Shown here piece by piece: positions 1-7,823 of a DNA stretch of 64,000 bases. Origin of the DNA: Ensifer aridi (GTDB lineage Bacteria > Pseudomonadota > Alphaproteobacteria > Rhizobiales > Rhizobiaceae); assembly GCF_002078505.1 (NCBI RefSeq), contig NZ_LUAV01000016.1, forward strand, positions 290,374 to 354,373. The letters run 5' to 3'. Below the pieces are notes generated by a model. The model searched no databases. It was not told where the DNA came from and was given only the letters and a program-made list of their open reading frames with translations. Numbering within the stretch: the first letter of the stretch is position 1; the number at the start of each line of letters is the position of its first letter. The translations under genes and the position numbers were made by a program.

Positions 1-60
1 CCCTAGCCCTCTCCCCGCAAGCGGGGAGAGGGTTCCGGCAGGCGGATGAGGGGCAATCCC
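1..60. repeat. GC-rich palindromic intergenic repeat, partial copy
   Basis: The stretch contains a perfect hairpin, CCCTCTCCCC-gcaa/gc-GGGGAGAGGG, followed by ggcggatgagggg. Related pieces with the same outer arms (cccctcaccctag / ggatgaggg) occur at 18747-18785 and 57088-57213. Such dispersed mosaic palindromes are common between genes in Sinorhizobium and are often called RIME-like; that name is inferred from memory. It sits just beyond the stop codon of the binding-protein gene, so the hairpin may also protect or end that transcript. Confidence 0.6.
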
Positions 61-67
61 TCCACCG

Positions 68-1312
68 CTACTTCGCCGCCTCGACCGCCGCGACGAGTTC
101 CTGCACAGCGTCTTCCGAGCTCAGCTCGCCGTTGAACTGACGGGTGACGACGTCGTAGATCGCGTTCTTGACGGCGGCCGGATTGGCGTGGCCATGGGCC
201 ATGGAGCCGTAAAGCGTGCCATTGGCGTTCGCTTCGGCCAGATCTTTGATGGCCTTCTTGCCGCAGGCATCGAAATCGGTGTCCGGGACGTCGGTGCGGG
301 CGGGTGCCGAGCCCTTCACCACGTTGAAGGCCGACTGGAAGGTCGGGCTCTCGATGGCGGATGCCATCTGCAACTGCGCCGGAACCTTATCCTCGGAGAC
401 CTTGAACATCACGAACTGGTCGGAGTTGAAGGTGACCGAACCTTGCGTTCCCGGAAAGCGGATGCAGACGAAATCGGTACCCGGCTTCTTGCCGGCCTTC
501 AGGAATTCGCCCTTCGCCCAGTCACCCATGAACTGCAGGCCGGCCTTATTCTCGATCACCATTGCGGAGGCGAGGTTCCAGTCGCGGCCGGAGAAGTTGT
601 CGTCCACATAGGAGCGCAGCTTCGTCATGCGGTCGAAGGCTTCCTTCATCTTGTCGCCGCCGAGCGCTGCCGGATCGAGGTCGATGAAGGCCTGCTTGTA
701 GAAGTCGTTGCCGAGCGAAAGAACGACGGCGTCGAAGATCGTCGCGTCCTGCCAGGCCTGGCCGCCATGGGCGACGGGCGTGATGCCCTGCTCCTTGAAC
801 TTGTCGAGCAGCGCAATCAGCTCCTCCCAGCTCGTCGGCTCCTTGCCGCCGGCCTTGTCGAGGGCCGCCTTGTTGATCCAGACCCAGTTCGTCGAATGGA
901 CATTGACCGGAGCGGCAATCCAGTGGCCGTCATATTTGGAGAACTGCTGCAGGGCCGTCGGAATCACCTTCTCCCAGCCTTCCTTAGCGGCGATATCGTC
1001 CAGATTGCCGAGTGCGCCTTCCTTGGCCCAGTCGAGAATATCGAAGCCGAGCATCTGCACGGCCGTCGGCGCGTTGCCCGCAGTGACCCGGGCGCGCAGT
1101 ACCGTCATGGCTTCCTTGCCACCGCCGCCGGCGACCGGCATGTCGGTCCAGGTGATGCCCTTGCTTTCCAGATCCTTTTTCAGGACCTCAAGTGCTGTGG
1201 CCTCGCCACCGGACGTCCACCAGTGCAGCACTTCCACGTTCTCTGCTGCGCGCGCGGCAGTAGCCGCCAACATCAGTGCTGCAACAGCCGTCGTCGTCAT
1301 CAACTTGCGCAT
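68..1312 (-). CDS. ABC transporter periplasmic sugar-binding protein
   Basis: This 414-residue protein is a family 1 extracellular solute-binding protein, most like the glucose/mannose-type binding proteins. It would capture a sugar in the periplasm and deliver it to an ABC permease, whose genes would lie beyond the left window edge. The N-terminus (MRKLMTTTAVAALMLAATAARA) is a typical Sec signal peptide cleaved after about residue 22, followed by the VEVLHWWTSGGE start common to this family. The ATG at 1312 is chosen because GGGAGG lies 6 bases upstream; an in-frame extension to 1489 would bury the signal peptide. A LacI-type operator candidate lies about 110 bases upstream (1424-1435). The gene follows the aldehyde dehydrogenase operon in the same direction after a 262-base gap, so it probably has its own promoter. 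The exact sugar cannot be read from sequence. Confidence 0.88.
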   Translation of the reverse strand: MRKLMTTTAVAALMLAATAARAAENVEVLHWWTSGGEATALEVLKKDLESKGITWTDMPVAGGGGKEAMTVLRARVTAGNAPTAVQMLGFDILDWAKEGALGNLDDIAAKEGWEKVIPTALQQFSKYDGHWIAAPVNVHSTNWVWINKAALDKAGGKEPTSWEELIALLDKFKEQGITPVAHGGQAWQDATIFDAVVLSLGNDFYKQAFIDLDPAALGGDKMKEAFDRMTKLRSYVDDNFSGRDWNLASAMVIENKAGLQFMGDWAKGEFLKAGKKPGTDFVCIRFPGTQGSVTFNSDQFVMFKVSEDKVPAQLQMASAIESPTFQSAFNVVKGSAPARTDVPDTDFDACGKKAIKDLAEANANGTLYGSMAHGHANPAAVKNAIYDVVTRQFNGELSSEDAVQELVAAVEAAK

Positions 1313-1423
1313 CGTTATCCTCCCGTTTTGCAAGTTACCGAAGCGGGAATCTCCTCCCGCCTTTTTAATGCCGCCCTCTCCTGCGGACGGCATGGGCTTG
1401 CGGTATGTGCCGCCCAACCCATT

Positions 1424-1435
1424 TAAAACGTTACA
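1424..1435. promoter_or_regulatory. possible LacI-family operator upstream of the binding-protein gene
   Basis: TAAAACGTTACA is an imperfect dyad around an AACGTT core, the centre typical of LacI-family operators. It is upstream of the binding-protein gene. It differs in its flanks from the operators at 7565-7580 and 7771-7786, so it may belong to a different regulator. Confidence 0.35.
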
Positions 1436-1574
1436 CCCTTTCGTCGATTGCGACGACTTCCCCCTTCGCCGGATATCTCCCGCGCGCATCGAGGCGCAAC
1501 TGACCCGCGAAGGAACGGCGAGCCGCGATCATTGTCGTCGCACCCGATGCCATTTTTCGCCTTGCCTCCCGACC

Positions 1575-3083
1575 TCAGCGCGGCACCCACCAGTTGGTGC
1601 GCTCGCCGATATGCATGTTGAGCGTCTTGGTCTCCGTATAGTCCTCCACCGCGTGCCGTCCGAGTTCGCGGCCGAGCCCCGACTGTCGGTAGCCGCCGAA
1701 GGGCAGTTCCGCCGCGCCGTCCATGAATGTGTTCATCCAGATCGTCCCGGCACGCACCCGCCGTCCGATCGTGAGACATGTGTCGAAATCGCGGCTCCAG
1801 ACACTGGCCGACAGGCCATAGTCGATCGAATTGGCGATGCGGATCGCCTCCTCCGTCGTCTCGAAGGTGAGCACCGAGAGGACCGGCCCGAACACCTCCT
1901 CGCGCGCCACCGCCATCTCCGGCTTGACGGCCGAGAGGATGGTCGGCGTCATGAATTGGCCCATTCCGAGATCGAGCGGCGCGCCGCCATGGGCGACGGT
2001 CGCGCCATCATTCGACGCAGCAGAAACATAGCCGGCGATCTTTTCGAGATGCTGCGGCGTGATGATCGCGCCGACCTGTGTTTCAGGGTCGAGCGGATCG
2101 CCGACCTTGACCTTGGCGGAAAGGCTGGCGATGCGCGCCGTCACCTCGTCGGCGATATCGCGGTGGAGAATCAGCCGCGAACCGGCATTGCAGCATTCGC
2201 CGGCATTGAAATAGGCGCCAAAGACGGCGGCATCGACGAATTCGTCGAGATTGGCGTCGGGGAAGACGATCTGCGGGTTCTTGCCGCCGAGTTCGAGCGA
2301 AACCTTCTTCAGCGTCTGCGCCGCATTCGCCATCGTCAAACGGCCGACGCCGGTCGAACCGGTGAAGGAGACCATGTCGACGTCCGGATGGCTGGTGAGC
2401 GGCGCACCCGCTTCCGGTCCCGTGCCGACGATGATGTTGACGACCCCGGCCGGCACGCCGGCCGCTTCCAGGATCTCGCCGAGAACGAGCGTCGAAGCGG
2501 AGGTGAGCTCCGATGGCTTGACCACCGTCGTGCAGCCTGCGGCAAGGGCAAAGGGTAACTTCTGGCTGACGATCAGGAAAGGGAAGTTCCAGGGTGTGAT
2601 GATCGAGACGACGCCGATCGGCTCGCGCAGCACGACGCCGAGCGCGCCCTCGCCGAGCGTATTGTAGCTTTCGCCAGAGAGCTCGCGGGCAAGTGCGGCG
2701 GCATAGCGCCAGATGTCCGCAGCCCCTGCCAATTCACCCCTGGCTTGGCTGATAGGCTTGCCGGATTCGATCGCGTCGAGGAAGGCGAGTTCATCGGCGC
2801 GTTCCGCAATCATGTCGGCGGCGCGAAGCAGGATCAGCGAGCGTTCCGACGCGGTCATGCGCGCCCAGGGACCGTCCTCGAAGGCGCGCCGCGCGGCTGC
2901 GATCGCCCTTTCGGCATCGGCCTTCGTAGCCGCCTGGTAACGGCTGACGACGACGCCGTGACCGGGCGCCACGCGCTCGATCGTGCGGCCCTCGGCTCCG
3001 TCAGCCCATTGGCCGTCGATCAGCATGCGGAATTCGCGGTTTTTGTAGTCGCCGAGCGCCTTCGGCCTCACCAGAACCGTCAT
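1575..3083 (-). CDS. NAD(P)-dependent aldehyde dehydrogenase
   Basis: The 502-residue product has the full ALDH superfamily pattern: PWNFPF near residue 165, FTGSTGVGR near 241, the general-base motif LELGGKNP near 265, the nucleophile motif FNAGECCNAGSR near 293-304 (the second Cys aligns with the ALDH2 catalytic Cys), and EVFGPV in the C-terminal part. It oxidises an aldehyde to a carboxylate in the cytoplasm. The ATG at 3083 overlaps the TGA of the crotonase gene (TGATG), which points to translational coupling; a GTG one codon upstream is less likely. It is the last gene of the overlapping operon started by the LacI regulator. In this setting it may make the acid that the CoA-transferase activates. 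The substrate is unknown. Confidence 0.9.
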   Translation of the reverse strand: MTVLVRPKALGDYKNREFRMLIDGQWADGAEGRTIERVAPGHGVVVSRYQAATKADAERAIAAARRAFEDGPWARMTASERSLILLRAADMIAERADELAFLDAIESGKPISQARGELAGAADIWRYAAALARELSGESYNTLGEGALGVVLREPIGVVSIITPWNFPFLIVSQKLPFALAAGCTTVVKPSELTSASTLVLGEILEAAGVPAGVVNIIVGTGPEAGAPLTSHPDVDMVSFTGSTGVGRLTMANAAQTLKKVSLELGGKNPQIVFPDANLDEFVDAAVFGAYFNAGECCNAGSRLILHRDIADEVTARIASLSAKVKVGDPLDPETQVGAIITPQHLEKIAGYVSAASNDGATVAHGGAPLDLGMGQFMTPTILSAVKPEMAVAREEVFGPVLSVLTFETTEEAIRIANSIDYGLSASVWSRDFDTCLTIGRRVRAGTIWMNTFMDGAAELPFGGYRQSGLGRELGRHAVEDYTETKTLNMHIGERTNWWVPR

Positions 3084-3862
3084 CACCAGTCTCCCTTGAA
3101 GCGCGCTTCGCGCTTTTCGCTGAAGGCCGCGACACCTTCCTTGAGATCGCCGGTCTTGGCGACGAGGATCGAACCCAGCGCCTCGACCGCCGCGCCCCTG
3201 TCCTCGCCGCTCGCCGAAGCGATCATCAGCTTCGATATTTCGAGCGCCGCCGGCCCGCGTTTCGCAATCTGCGCGGCATAATCCCGCGCGGCCGGCATCA
3301 CCATTCCGGTCTCGGTGACCGCGTCGATGAGGCCCTCCGCCCTCGCCTCCTCCGCGGAAAACATCTCGCCGCCGAGCACCATCCGGCGGACGATCTGCGC
3401 GCCGAAGCGGGCGACGAGGCGCTGCGTGCCGGACCAGCCGGGCACCATGCCGAGGCCCGTTTCAGGCAGGCCGATCTTCACCTGCTTTTCGGCGATGCGG
3501 ATATCCGCCGCCGCGGCGAGCTCGAGACCGCCGCCGAGCGCATGGCCGTTCAACGCGGCGATCACCGGCATGCGCAGCGTGGCGAGCCGCTCGAAGACGC
3601 GATGGCCGAGGCGCACCCAATCATGACCGAAGGCGGCGGGCTCCATCCCGCCCCAGGCCTTGATGTCGCCGCCGGCGGAAAAGGCCTTGCCCTCGCCGGT
3701 TAGAATGACGACTCGTACATCCCGCTCTGCTTCGACCCTATCGCAGGCTGAAGCCAGCGCCTTGAGCATGTCGATGTCGAAGGCGTTGAGCTTTTCCGGC
3801 CTCGCGACGGTCATCGTCGCGATCGCGCCGTCGAAATCGATGCGGATGCGTTCGTCAGCCAT
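3083..3862 (-). CDS. enoyl-CoA hydratase/isomerase (crotonase) family protein
   Basis: The protein has 259 residues, a usual crotonase length. It shows the oxyanion-hole segment FSAGGDIKAW (residues 61-70), GHALGGGLELA with Glu114, and GLPETGLGMVPGWSGTQRL with Glu134. The two glutamates are 20 residues apart, as in rat mitochondrial hydratase (Glu144/Glu164), so real hydratase chemistry is plausible. The start at 3862 has AGGAGG just upstream, and it overlaps the CoA-transferase gene by 8 bases. It lies between a CoA-transferase and an aldehyde dehydrogenase, so it probably acts on the thioester made by the former. The natural substrate is not known. Confidence 0.9.
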   Translation of the reverse strand: MADERIRIDFDGAIATMTVARPEKLNAFDIDMLKALASACDRVEAERDVRVVILTGEGKAFSAGGDIKAWGGMEPAAFGHDWVRLGHRVFERLATLRMPVIAALNGHALGGGLELAAAADIRIAEKQVKIGLPETGLGMVPGWSGTQRLVARFGAQIVRRMVLGGEMFSAEEARAEGLIDAVTETGMVMPAARDYAAQIAKRGPAALEISKLMIASASGEDRGAAVEALGSILVAKTGDLKEGVAAFSEKREARFKGDW

Positions 3863-5480
3863 GACCGCCTCCTGCGAGCCGGCGCGGCGCCTTGGCCGGC
3901 AGCCTGAGACCGATCGGCGGCTCTTGGAACAGCGCGGCATTCATGACCTTCAGTTCATCGGAAACGATCAGTGGAAATTCCGACTGGTCGAGGATATGAG
4001 TCTCAACATCGACGCCCGGCGCGATCTCGGTCAGCACAATACCTTCCGGCGTCAGCTTCATCACGCAGCGTTCCGTGACATAAGTGATGTCCTGGCCTTG
4101 CTCGATCGCACGACGGCCGGAGAAGGTGACGTGCTCCACCTGATGGACGAGCTTCTTGAGTTTGCCTTCCTTCTCGATGACGAGCCGGCCGTCGGCCACG
4201 CCAAGTTTCGCGCCGGCATTGAACATCCCGGAGAAGACGATCTTCTTCGCCCGCGCGGTGATATCGACGAAACCCCCTGCCCCCGCCGTCACGTGCGGTC
4301 GGAAGCTGAGCTTCGAGACGTTCACCGAGCCGGAGCGGTCGATCTCCAGGAAGGAGAGCAGCGACGCATCGAAGCCGGCGCCCTGGAAATAGGTGAATTG
4401 GTGCGGCGACGGCATGAATGCATCGGCATTGGAGGCGCAGCCGAAGGCGAAGTCGAGGAGCGGCACGCCGCCGACTGCACCCTGCTCGATCACCCAAGTC
4501 ACCGCCCCATGCAGCCCCTCCTCCAGCAGGATGCGCGGCACATTTGCCGAGATGCCGAAGCCGAGATTGACCGCGCTTCCCGCCTGAAGCTCCTGCGCGA
4601 CCCGGCGCGCGATCACCTTCTGGATGTTGAATTCCGGCAGGCGGAAACTGTCGAGCGGCCGGAAGATCTCGCCGGAAATCGCCGGATCGTAGAGCGTCTG
4701 CGTCGTCTGCTTCTGCTCCGGATCGACGACGACATAATCCACGAGAACCCCCGGCACCCGCACGTCATGGGGTTTTAGCGAGCCTTCCTTGGCGAGGCGC
4801 TTCACCTGGGCGATGACGATGCCGCCGTTGTTGCGGGCGGCGAGCGCCTGGTCGAGACCGCCCAGATAGGCTCCCTCGTGCTCATAGGTGAGATTGCCGC
4901 GTTCGTCCGCCGTCGTCGCGCGGATGATCGCCACCTCAGGCGCGATCGCCTTGAAATAGAGCCAGTCCTCGCCCTCGAAGGTAACCTTCTTCACGACCGG
5001 CTCGGCGGCAGCGGACGCGTTCATGGCGCAGCCCTCGCGCGACGGATCGACGAAGGTGTCGAGCCCGACCTTGGTCATCACGCCCGGACGCTTGGCCGCC
5101 GCCTCGCGGTGCATGTCGAAAAGGATGCCGGAGGGGATGTTGTAGGCGGCGACCTCGTTCGCGTCGATCATCCGCCAGATCAGCGGCGGCTCGGCGCTCG
5201 ACGGGCCGGAGGGATAGGAGCCGCCGATGATCTTCTTCAGAAGTCCCCTCTTGGCGATGTAGTCGACGCCTTTGATACCGCTCATGTCGCCGGCGGCGAT
5301 CGGGTGCAGCGTCGTGAGACCCCGCGGATGGCCGGTCGCATCGAAGTGCTCGCCGATCGCCTTCAGCATCAGGTCCGGGCAGCCGAGGCCGCTGGACGAG
5401 GAAACGGAAACGATTGCCCCGTCCGGGATGAGAGCGGCCGCGTCGGCCGGGGAAACATGCTTGCTCATGGTCATGCGCAT
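3855..5480 (-). CDS. family I acyl-CoA:carboxylate CoA-transferase (YdiF/propionate CoA-transferase-like)
   Basis: This 541-residue protein carries the alpha and beta halves of a family I CoA-transferase in one chain, as in E. coli YdiF and propionate CoA-transferase. The N-terminal half begins with SPADAAALIPDGAIVSVSSSSGLGCPD. The C-terminal half carries VIEQGAVGG, in which Glu332 is the expected nucleophile forming the glutamyl-CoA intermediate. It moves CoA from a donor thioester to an organic acid. The start overlaps the stop of the upstream dehydrogenase gene (TGATG), and the end overlaps the crotonase by 8 bases. It is sometimes annotated as acetyl-CoA hydrolase; the intact Glu motif favours transferase. 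Acceptor and donor are unknown. Confidence 0.85.
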   Translation of the reverse strand: MRMTMSKHVSPADAAALIPDGAIVSVSSSSGLGCPDLMLKAIGEHFDATGHPRGLTTLHPIAAGDMSGIKGVDYIAKRGLLKKIIGGSYPSGPSSAEPPLIWRMIDANEVAAYNIPSGILFDMHREAAAKRPGVMTKVGLDTFVDPSREGCAMNASAAAEPVVKKVTFEGEDWLYFKAIAPEVAIIRATTADERGNLTYEHEGAYLGGLDQALAARNNGGIVIAQVKRLAKEGSLKPHDVRVPGVLVDYVVVDPEQKQTTQTLYDPAISGEIFRPLDSFRLPEFNIQKVIARRVAQELQAGSAVNLGFGISANVPRILLEEGLHGAVTWVIEQGAVGGVPLLDFAFGCASNADAFMPSPHQFTYFQGAGFDASLLSFLEIDRSGSVNVSKLSFRPHVTAGAGGFVDITARAKKIVFSGMFNAGAKLGVADGRLVIEKEGKLKKLVHQVEHVTFSGRRAIEQGQDITYVTERCVMKLTPEGIVLTEIAPGVDVETHILDQSEFPLIVSDELKVMNAALFQEPPIGLRLPAKAPRRLAGGGHG

Positions 5481-6481
5481 CAGAGTCCTGCTTCGATCTG
5501 GACGGCCATGCCGGTGGCCGCCGCCTTGACGACCGCGAGGCCGGTGGCGAGCGACCAGACCCCGTCCTCGCCAGTCGCCGACGGGGCGCCGTTGCCTTCA
5601 ATCGCGGCGTGGAAAGCCTCAAGCGCCGTCTCGTAGAGATTGCGGTGGTCGAGCGGCAGTTCGCTCTCGCCCTCTTCGTTGCGCAGCGTGACGGTGCCGA
5701 CGGGCCGCTGCGTCATCACGTTGCGGCCGATCAGCGAGCCTTCGGTGCCGTGCACTTCGAACCCGGTCTCGGCATATTTCGTCGTGAAAGCATCATGGAA
5801 CTGGGCGATCACGCCGGAGCGGAAGCGTAAGACCCCCATGACGCCATCCTCGAGCCCTTCCTTGCCCATGCCGGCGCTGTGGCTTATCGCCACGGCCTCG
5901 ATCGGATCGTCGTCGAGGACGAAGCGCAGCGTATCGGCATCATGCACAGTAATGTCGAGGATGACGCCGCCGCCGGCTTCCGGCCTGTCGAGCCGCCACC
6001 CTTGCAGATGCGGCGGCAGATAGACGGCGTGGAAGACCCGCGCCGCGATCGGCCTGCCGATCCGTCCCGCGGCGATCGCTTCCCGCATGGCGCGGTGCGT
6101 AGCGGCATTGCGCAGGTGATGGTTGGTGCCGAGCACGACGCCGGCCTCGCAGGCGGCGAGCACCATTTCGCAGCCGTCATTCAAGTTCATCGCCAGCGGT
6201 TTCTCGCAGAGAACGTGCTTGCCGGCACGGATCGCCGCGAGCGCCTGATCGTGGTGAAGCTCGTTGGTCGTCGAGATGTAGACCGCGTCCACATCCGCAT
6301 CGCCAACGAGGTCCTCGATATTCGTTACGGCCTTGCCGATGCCGTTTTCCGTTGCATAGGCCTCACCACGCTCGGCGCTGGAACTCATCACCGATGTCAC
6401 CTCGCCGCCAGCGGCGCGGATGGCGCCGATCACCCATTCGCGCGCGATCGTGCTCGCGCCGATCAATCCCCAGCGAATCAT
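5480..6481 (-). CDS. Gfo/Idh/MocA-family NAD(P)-dependent oxidoreductase
   Basis: The 333-residue protein has an N-terminal Rossmann fold (WGLIGASTIAREWV, residues 4-17), the family signature CEKPLAMN with catalytic Lys94, and a second catalytic cluster in DITVHDADT (Asp175, His179). Members oxidise or reduce sugars, inositols or their derivatives at a ring hydroxyl. The gene overlaps the LacI regulator by 4 bases (ATGA) and the CoA-transferase by TGATG, so all are translated from one message. With the nearby DUF993 protein and sugar-binding protein, it suggests a carbohydrate or polyol substrate; the exact one is not deducible. Confidence 0.9.
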   Translation of the reverse strand: MIRWGLIGASTIAREWVIGAIRAAGGEVTSVMSSSAERGEAYATENGIGKAVTNIEDLVGDADVDAVYISTTNELHHDQALAAIRAGKHVLCEKPLAMNLNDGCEMVLAACEAGVVLGTNHHLRNAATHRAMREAIAAGRIGRPIAARVFHAVYLPPHLQGWRLDRPEAGGGVILDITVHDADTLRFVLDDDPIEAVAISHSAGMGKEGLEDGVMGVLRFRSGVIAQFHDAFTTKYAETGFEVHGTEGSLIGRNVMTQRPVGTVTLRNEEGESELPLDHRNLYETALEAFHAAIEGNGAPSATGEDGVWSLATGLAVVKAAATGMAVQIEAGL

Positions 6482-7521
6482 CGCGATACCTCCCTGGTTC
6501 TGCGCTCGACGGCCGCGCCGCAGCTCTGGCGAACGACGAGCCGTACCGGGCTGACGATCGCCTCGGACTCGGCGCGCCCCGCATTGATCTGCTTCAGCAG
6601 CAATTCCGCCGCCCGCTCGCCCATGCCCTGCGGGTCGACCGAGACCGTGGTCAGCGCCGGCACGGCGGTCTTCGCTTCGATCACGTCGTCGAAACCGATC
6701 ACTGCGAAATCCGCACCAGGCTCAAGCCGCCGCGCGCGCAGACCGTCGCAAACGCCGAAAGCGACGGCATCGTTGAAACAGAGCGCCGCCGTTGGCCGCT
6801 CCTTCAGCATCATCGCCTGCTCGATTGCGGTCACGCCGCCGGCGCGCGACGGCGCCGAGCCGATGACGAGCTCGTCGGGGGAAGCCAAACCCGCCTCGCG
6901 AAGCGCACCGCGGTAGCCGCGCATACGCGCCTCGAAAACGGCGGTATCGGGAAAGCCGCCCAGAAATGCGATGCGGCGATGGCCGCGCTCGATCAGATGG
7001 CGGACTGCCGCCATGGCTCCGGCATGATTGTCGGAGGTGAGCGAGGAAACGCCTGCCCCGGCGATATCGCGGACGACGAGCACGACGGGGATGCCGCTGG
7101 CAACCAGCGGAGCGAGATCGCCCGCCTCCGTGCCGCGCGCCGGCGAGATGATCAGCCCGGACACGCCGTGCTCGCGCATCGAGGCGATGACTTCGCGCTG
7201 ACGTTCGATCTTTTCGCCGGTATTGGCGAGGAACTGAACGAAGCCGGCGGATTGCACCACCGCATCGACCCCGACGGCGAGCTCGGCAAAGAAGCTGTTC
7301 GTGAGATCGTTGACGACGATGCCGATGATCTTGGATTTCGCCTGCCGGAGATTGGCAGCGCTGCGATTGTAAACATAGCCGAGGTCGCGGATCGCGGCAT
7401 TCACCCTCGCCCGGGTCGCCTCGTTGACGAGCGGACTTCCCTGCAGGACGAGCGACACGGTCGACTTCGACACGCCGGCGGCGCGCGCAATGTCGACAAC
7501 CGTCACCCGTTTCTTTGCCAT
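6478..7521 (-). CDS. LacI-family transcriptional regulator, first gene of the operon
   Basis: The 347-residue protein starts with a LacI-type helix-turn-helix (VTVVDIARAAGVSKSTVSLV, residues 6-25) and hinge helix (NRSAANLRQAK). A periplasmic-binding-protein-like ligand domain follows (IIGIVVNDLTNSFFAEL onward). The ATG at 7521 has GGGAGGA upstream; a start 9 codons earlier lacks one. The gene is transcribed ahead of the dehydrogenase and overlaps it by 4 bases, so the regulator controls its own operon. A perfect palindrome in the promoter spacer (7565-7580) and a weaker one before the divergent DUF993 gene (7771-7786) are its likely operators. Repression relieved by a pathway sugar is the expected mode, but the inducer is unknown. 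Confidence 0.92.
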   Translation of the reverse strand: MAKKRVTVVDIARAAGVSKSTVSLVLQGSPLVNEATRARVNAAIRDLGYVYNRSAANLRQAKSKIIGIVVNDLTNSFFAELAVGVDAVVQSAGFVQFLANTGEKIERQREVIASMREHGVSGLIISPARGTEAGDLAPLVASGIPVVLVVRDIAGAGVSSLTSDNHAGAMAAVRHLIERGHRRIAFLGGFPDTAVFEARMRGYRGALREAGLASPDELVIGSAPSRAGGVTAIEQAMMLKERPTAALCFNDAVAFGVCDGLRARRLEPGADFAVIGFDDVIEAKTAVPALTTVSVDPQGMGERAAELLLKQINAGRAESEAIVSPVRLVVRQSCGAAVERRTREVSR

Positions 7522-7559
7522 CACTGTCCTCCCACCGGCATTTCTCATTCTTTCCTCTT

Positions 7560-7588
7560 TAATAATTGGAACGTTCCAATCTCGTCAA
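7560..7588 (-). promoter_or_regulatory. sigma-70-type promoter of the lacI-led operon
   Basis: Read on the minus strand, the sequence has -35 TTGACG (7583-7588), a 17-base spacer and -10 TTATTA (7560-7565). The -10 box lies about 40 bases before the ATG at 7521. The spacer is almost entirely filled by the palindrome at 7565-7580, so a bound repressor would block RNA polymerase directly. Confidence 0.65.
7565..7580. promoter_or_regulatory. LacI-type operator O1, perfect palindrome
   Basis: ATTGGAACGTTCCAAT is a perfect 16-base palindrome with the central CG typical of LacI-family operators. It sits between the -35 and -10 boxes of the regulator's own promoter, which indicates autorepression. 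Confidence 0.75.
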
Positions 7589-7770
7589 GAGCCATTCGCT
7601 CACTTTTTGGATCCCCCGTTGATCGGCAACCCGCGCGACGCCAGCGAAAGGCGCTGAGTTAAGCCATTGATGTAGTTGGTACGAAAGGGCTAAGCGGCGA
7701 AGAGGACAATGATCACGGAGACCGAGAAGGCTTCTGCTGAGATGCGGAGCATCGCTTTTGCGTCTTGATA

Positions 7771-7786
7771 TTTGGAACGATCTAAA
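7771..7786. promoter_or_regulatory. LacI-type operator O2 before the DUF993 gene
   Basis: TTTGGAACGATCTAAA keeps the TTGGAAC half-site of the palindrome at 7565 and is an imperfect dyad (6 of 8 positions per arm). It lies about 40 bases upstream of the DUF993 start codon and just downstream of a CTTGATA element that could be a -35 box. This fits shared control of both divergent units. Confidence 0.55.
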
Positions 7787-7823
7787 TTACTCGATGCCGC
7801 AAACTAGAGGAGGATGCACGCCG

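Noticed and set aside
188..2558. Long plus-strand open frames opposite the binding-protein and aldehyde dehydrogenase genes
   Set aside because: They are antisense shadows of well-supported genes in a GC-rich genome, with no family motif or ribosome site.
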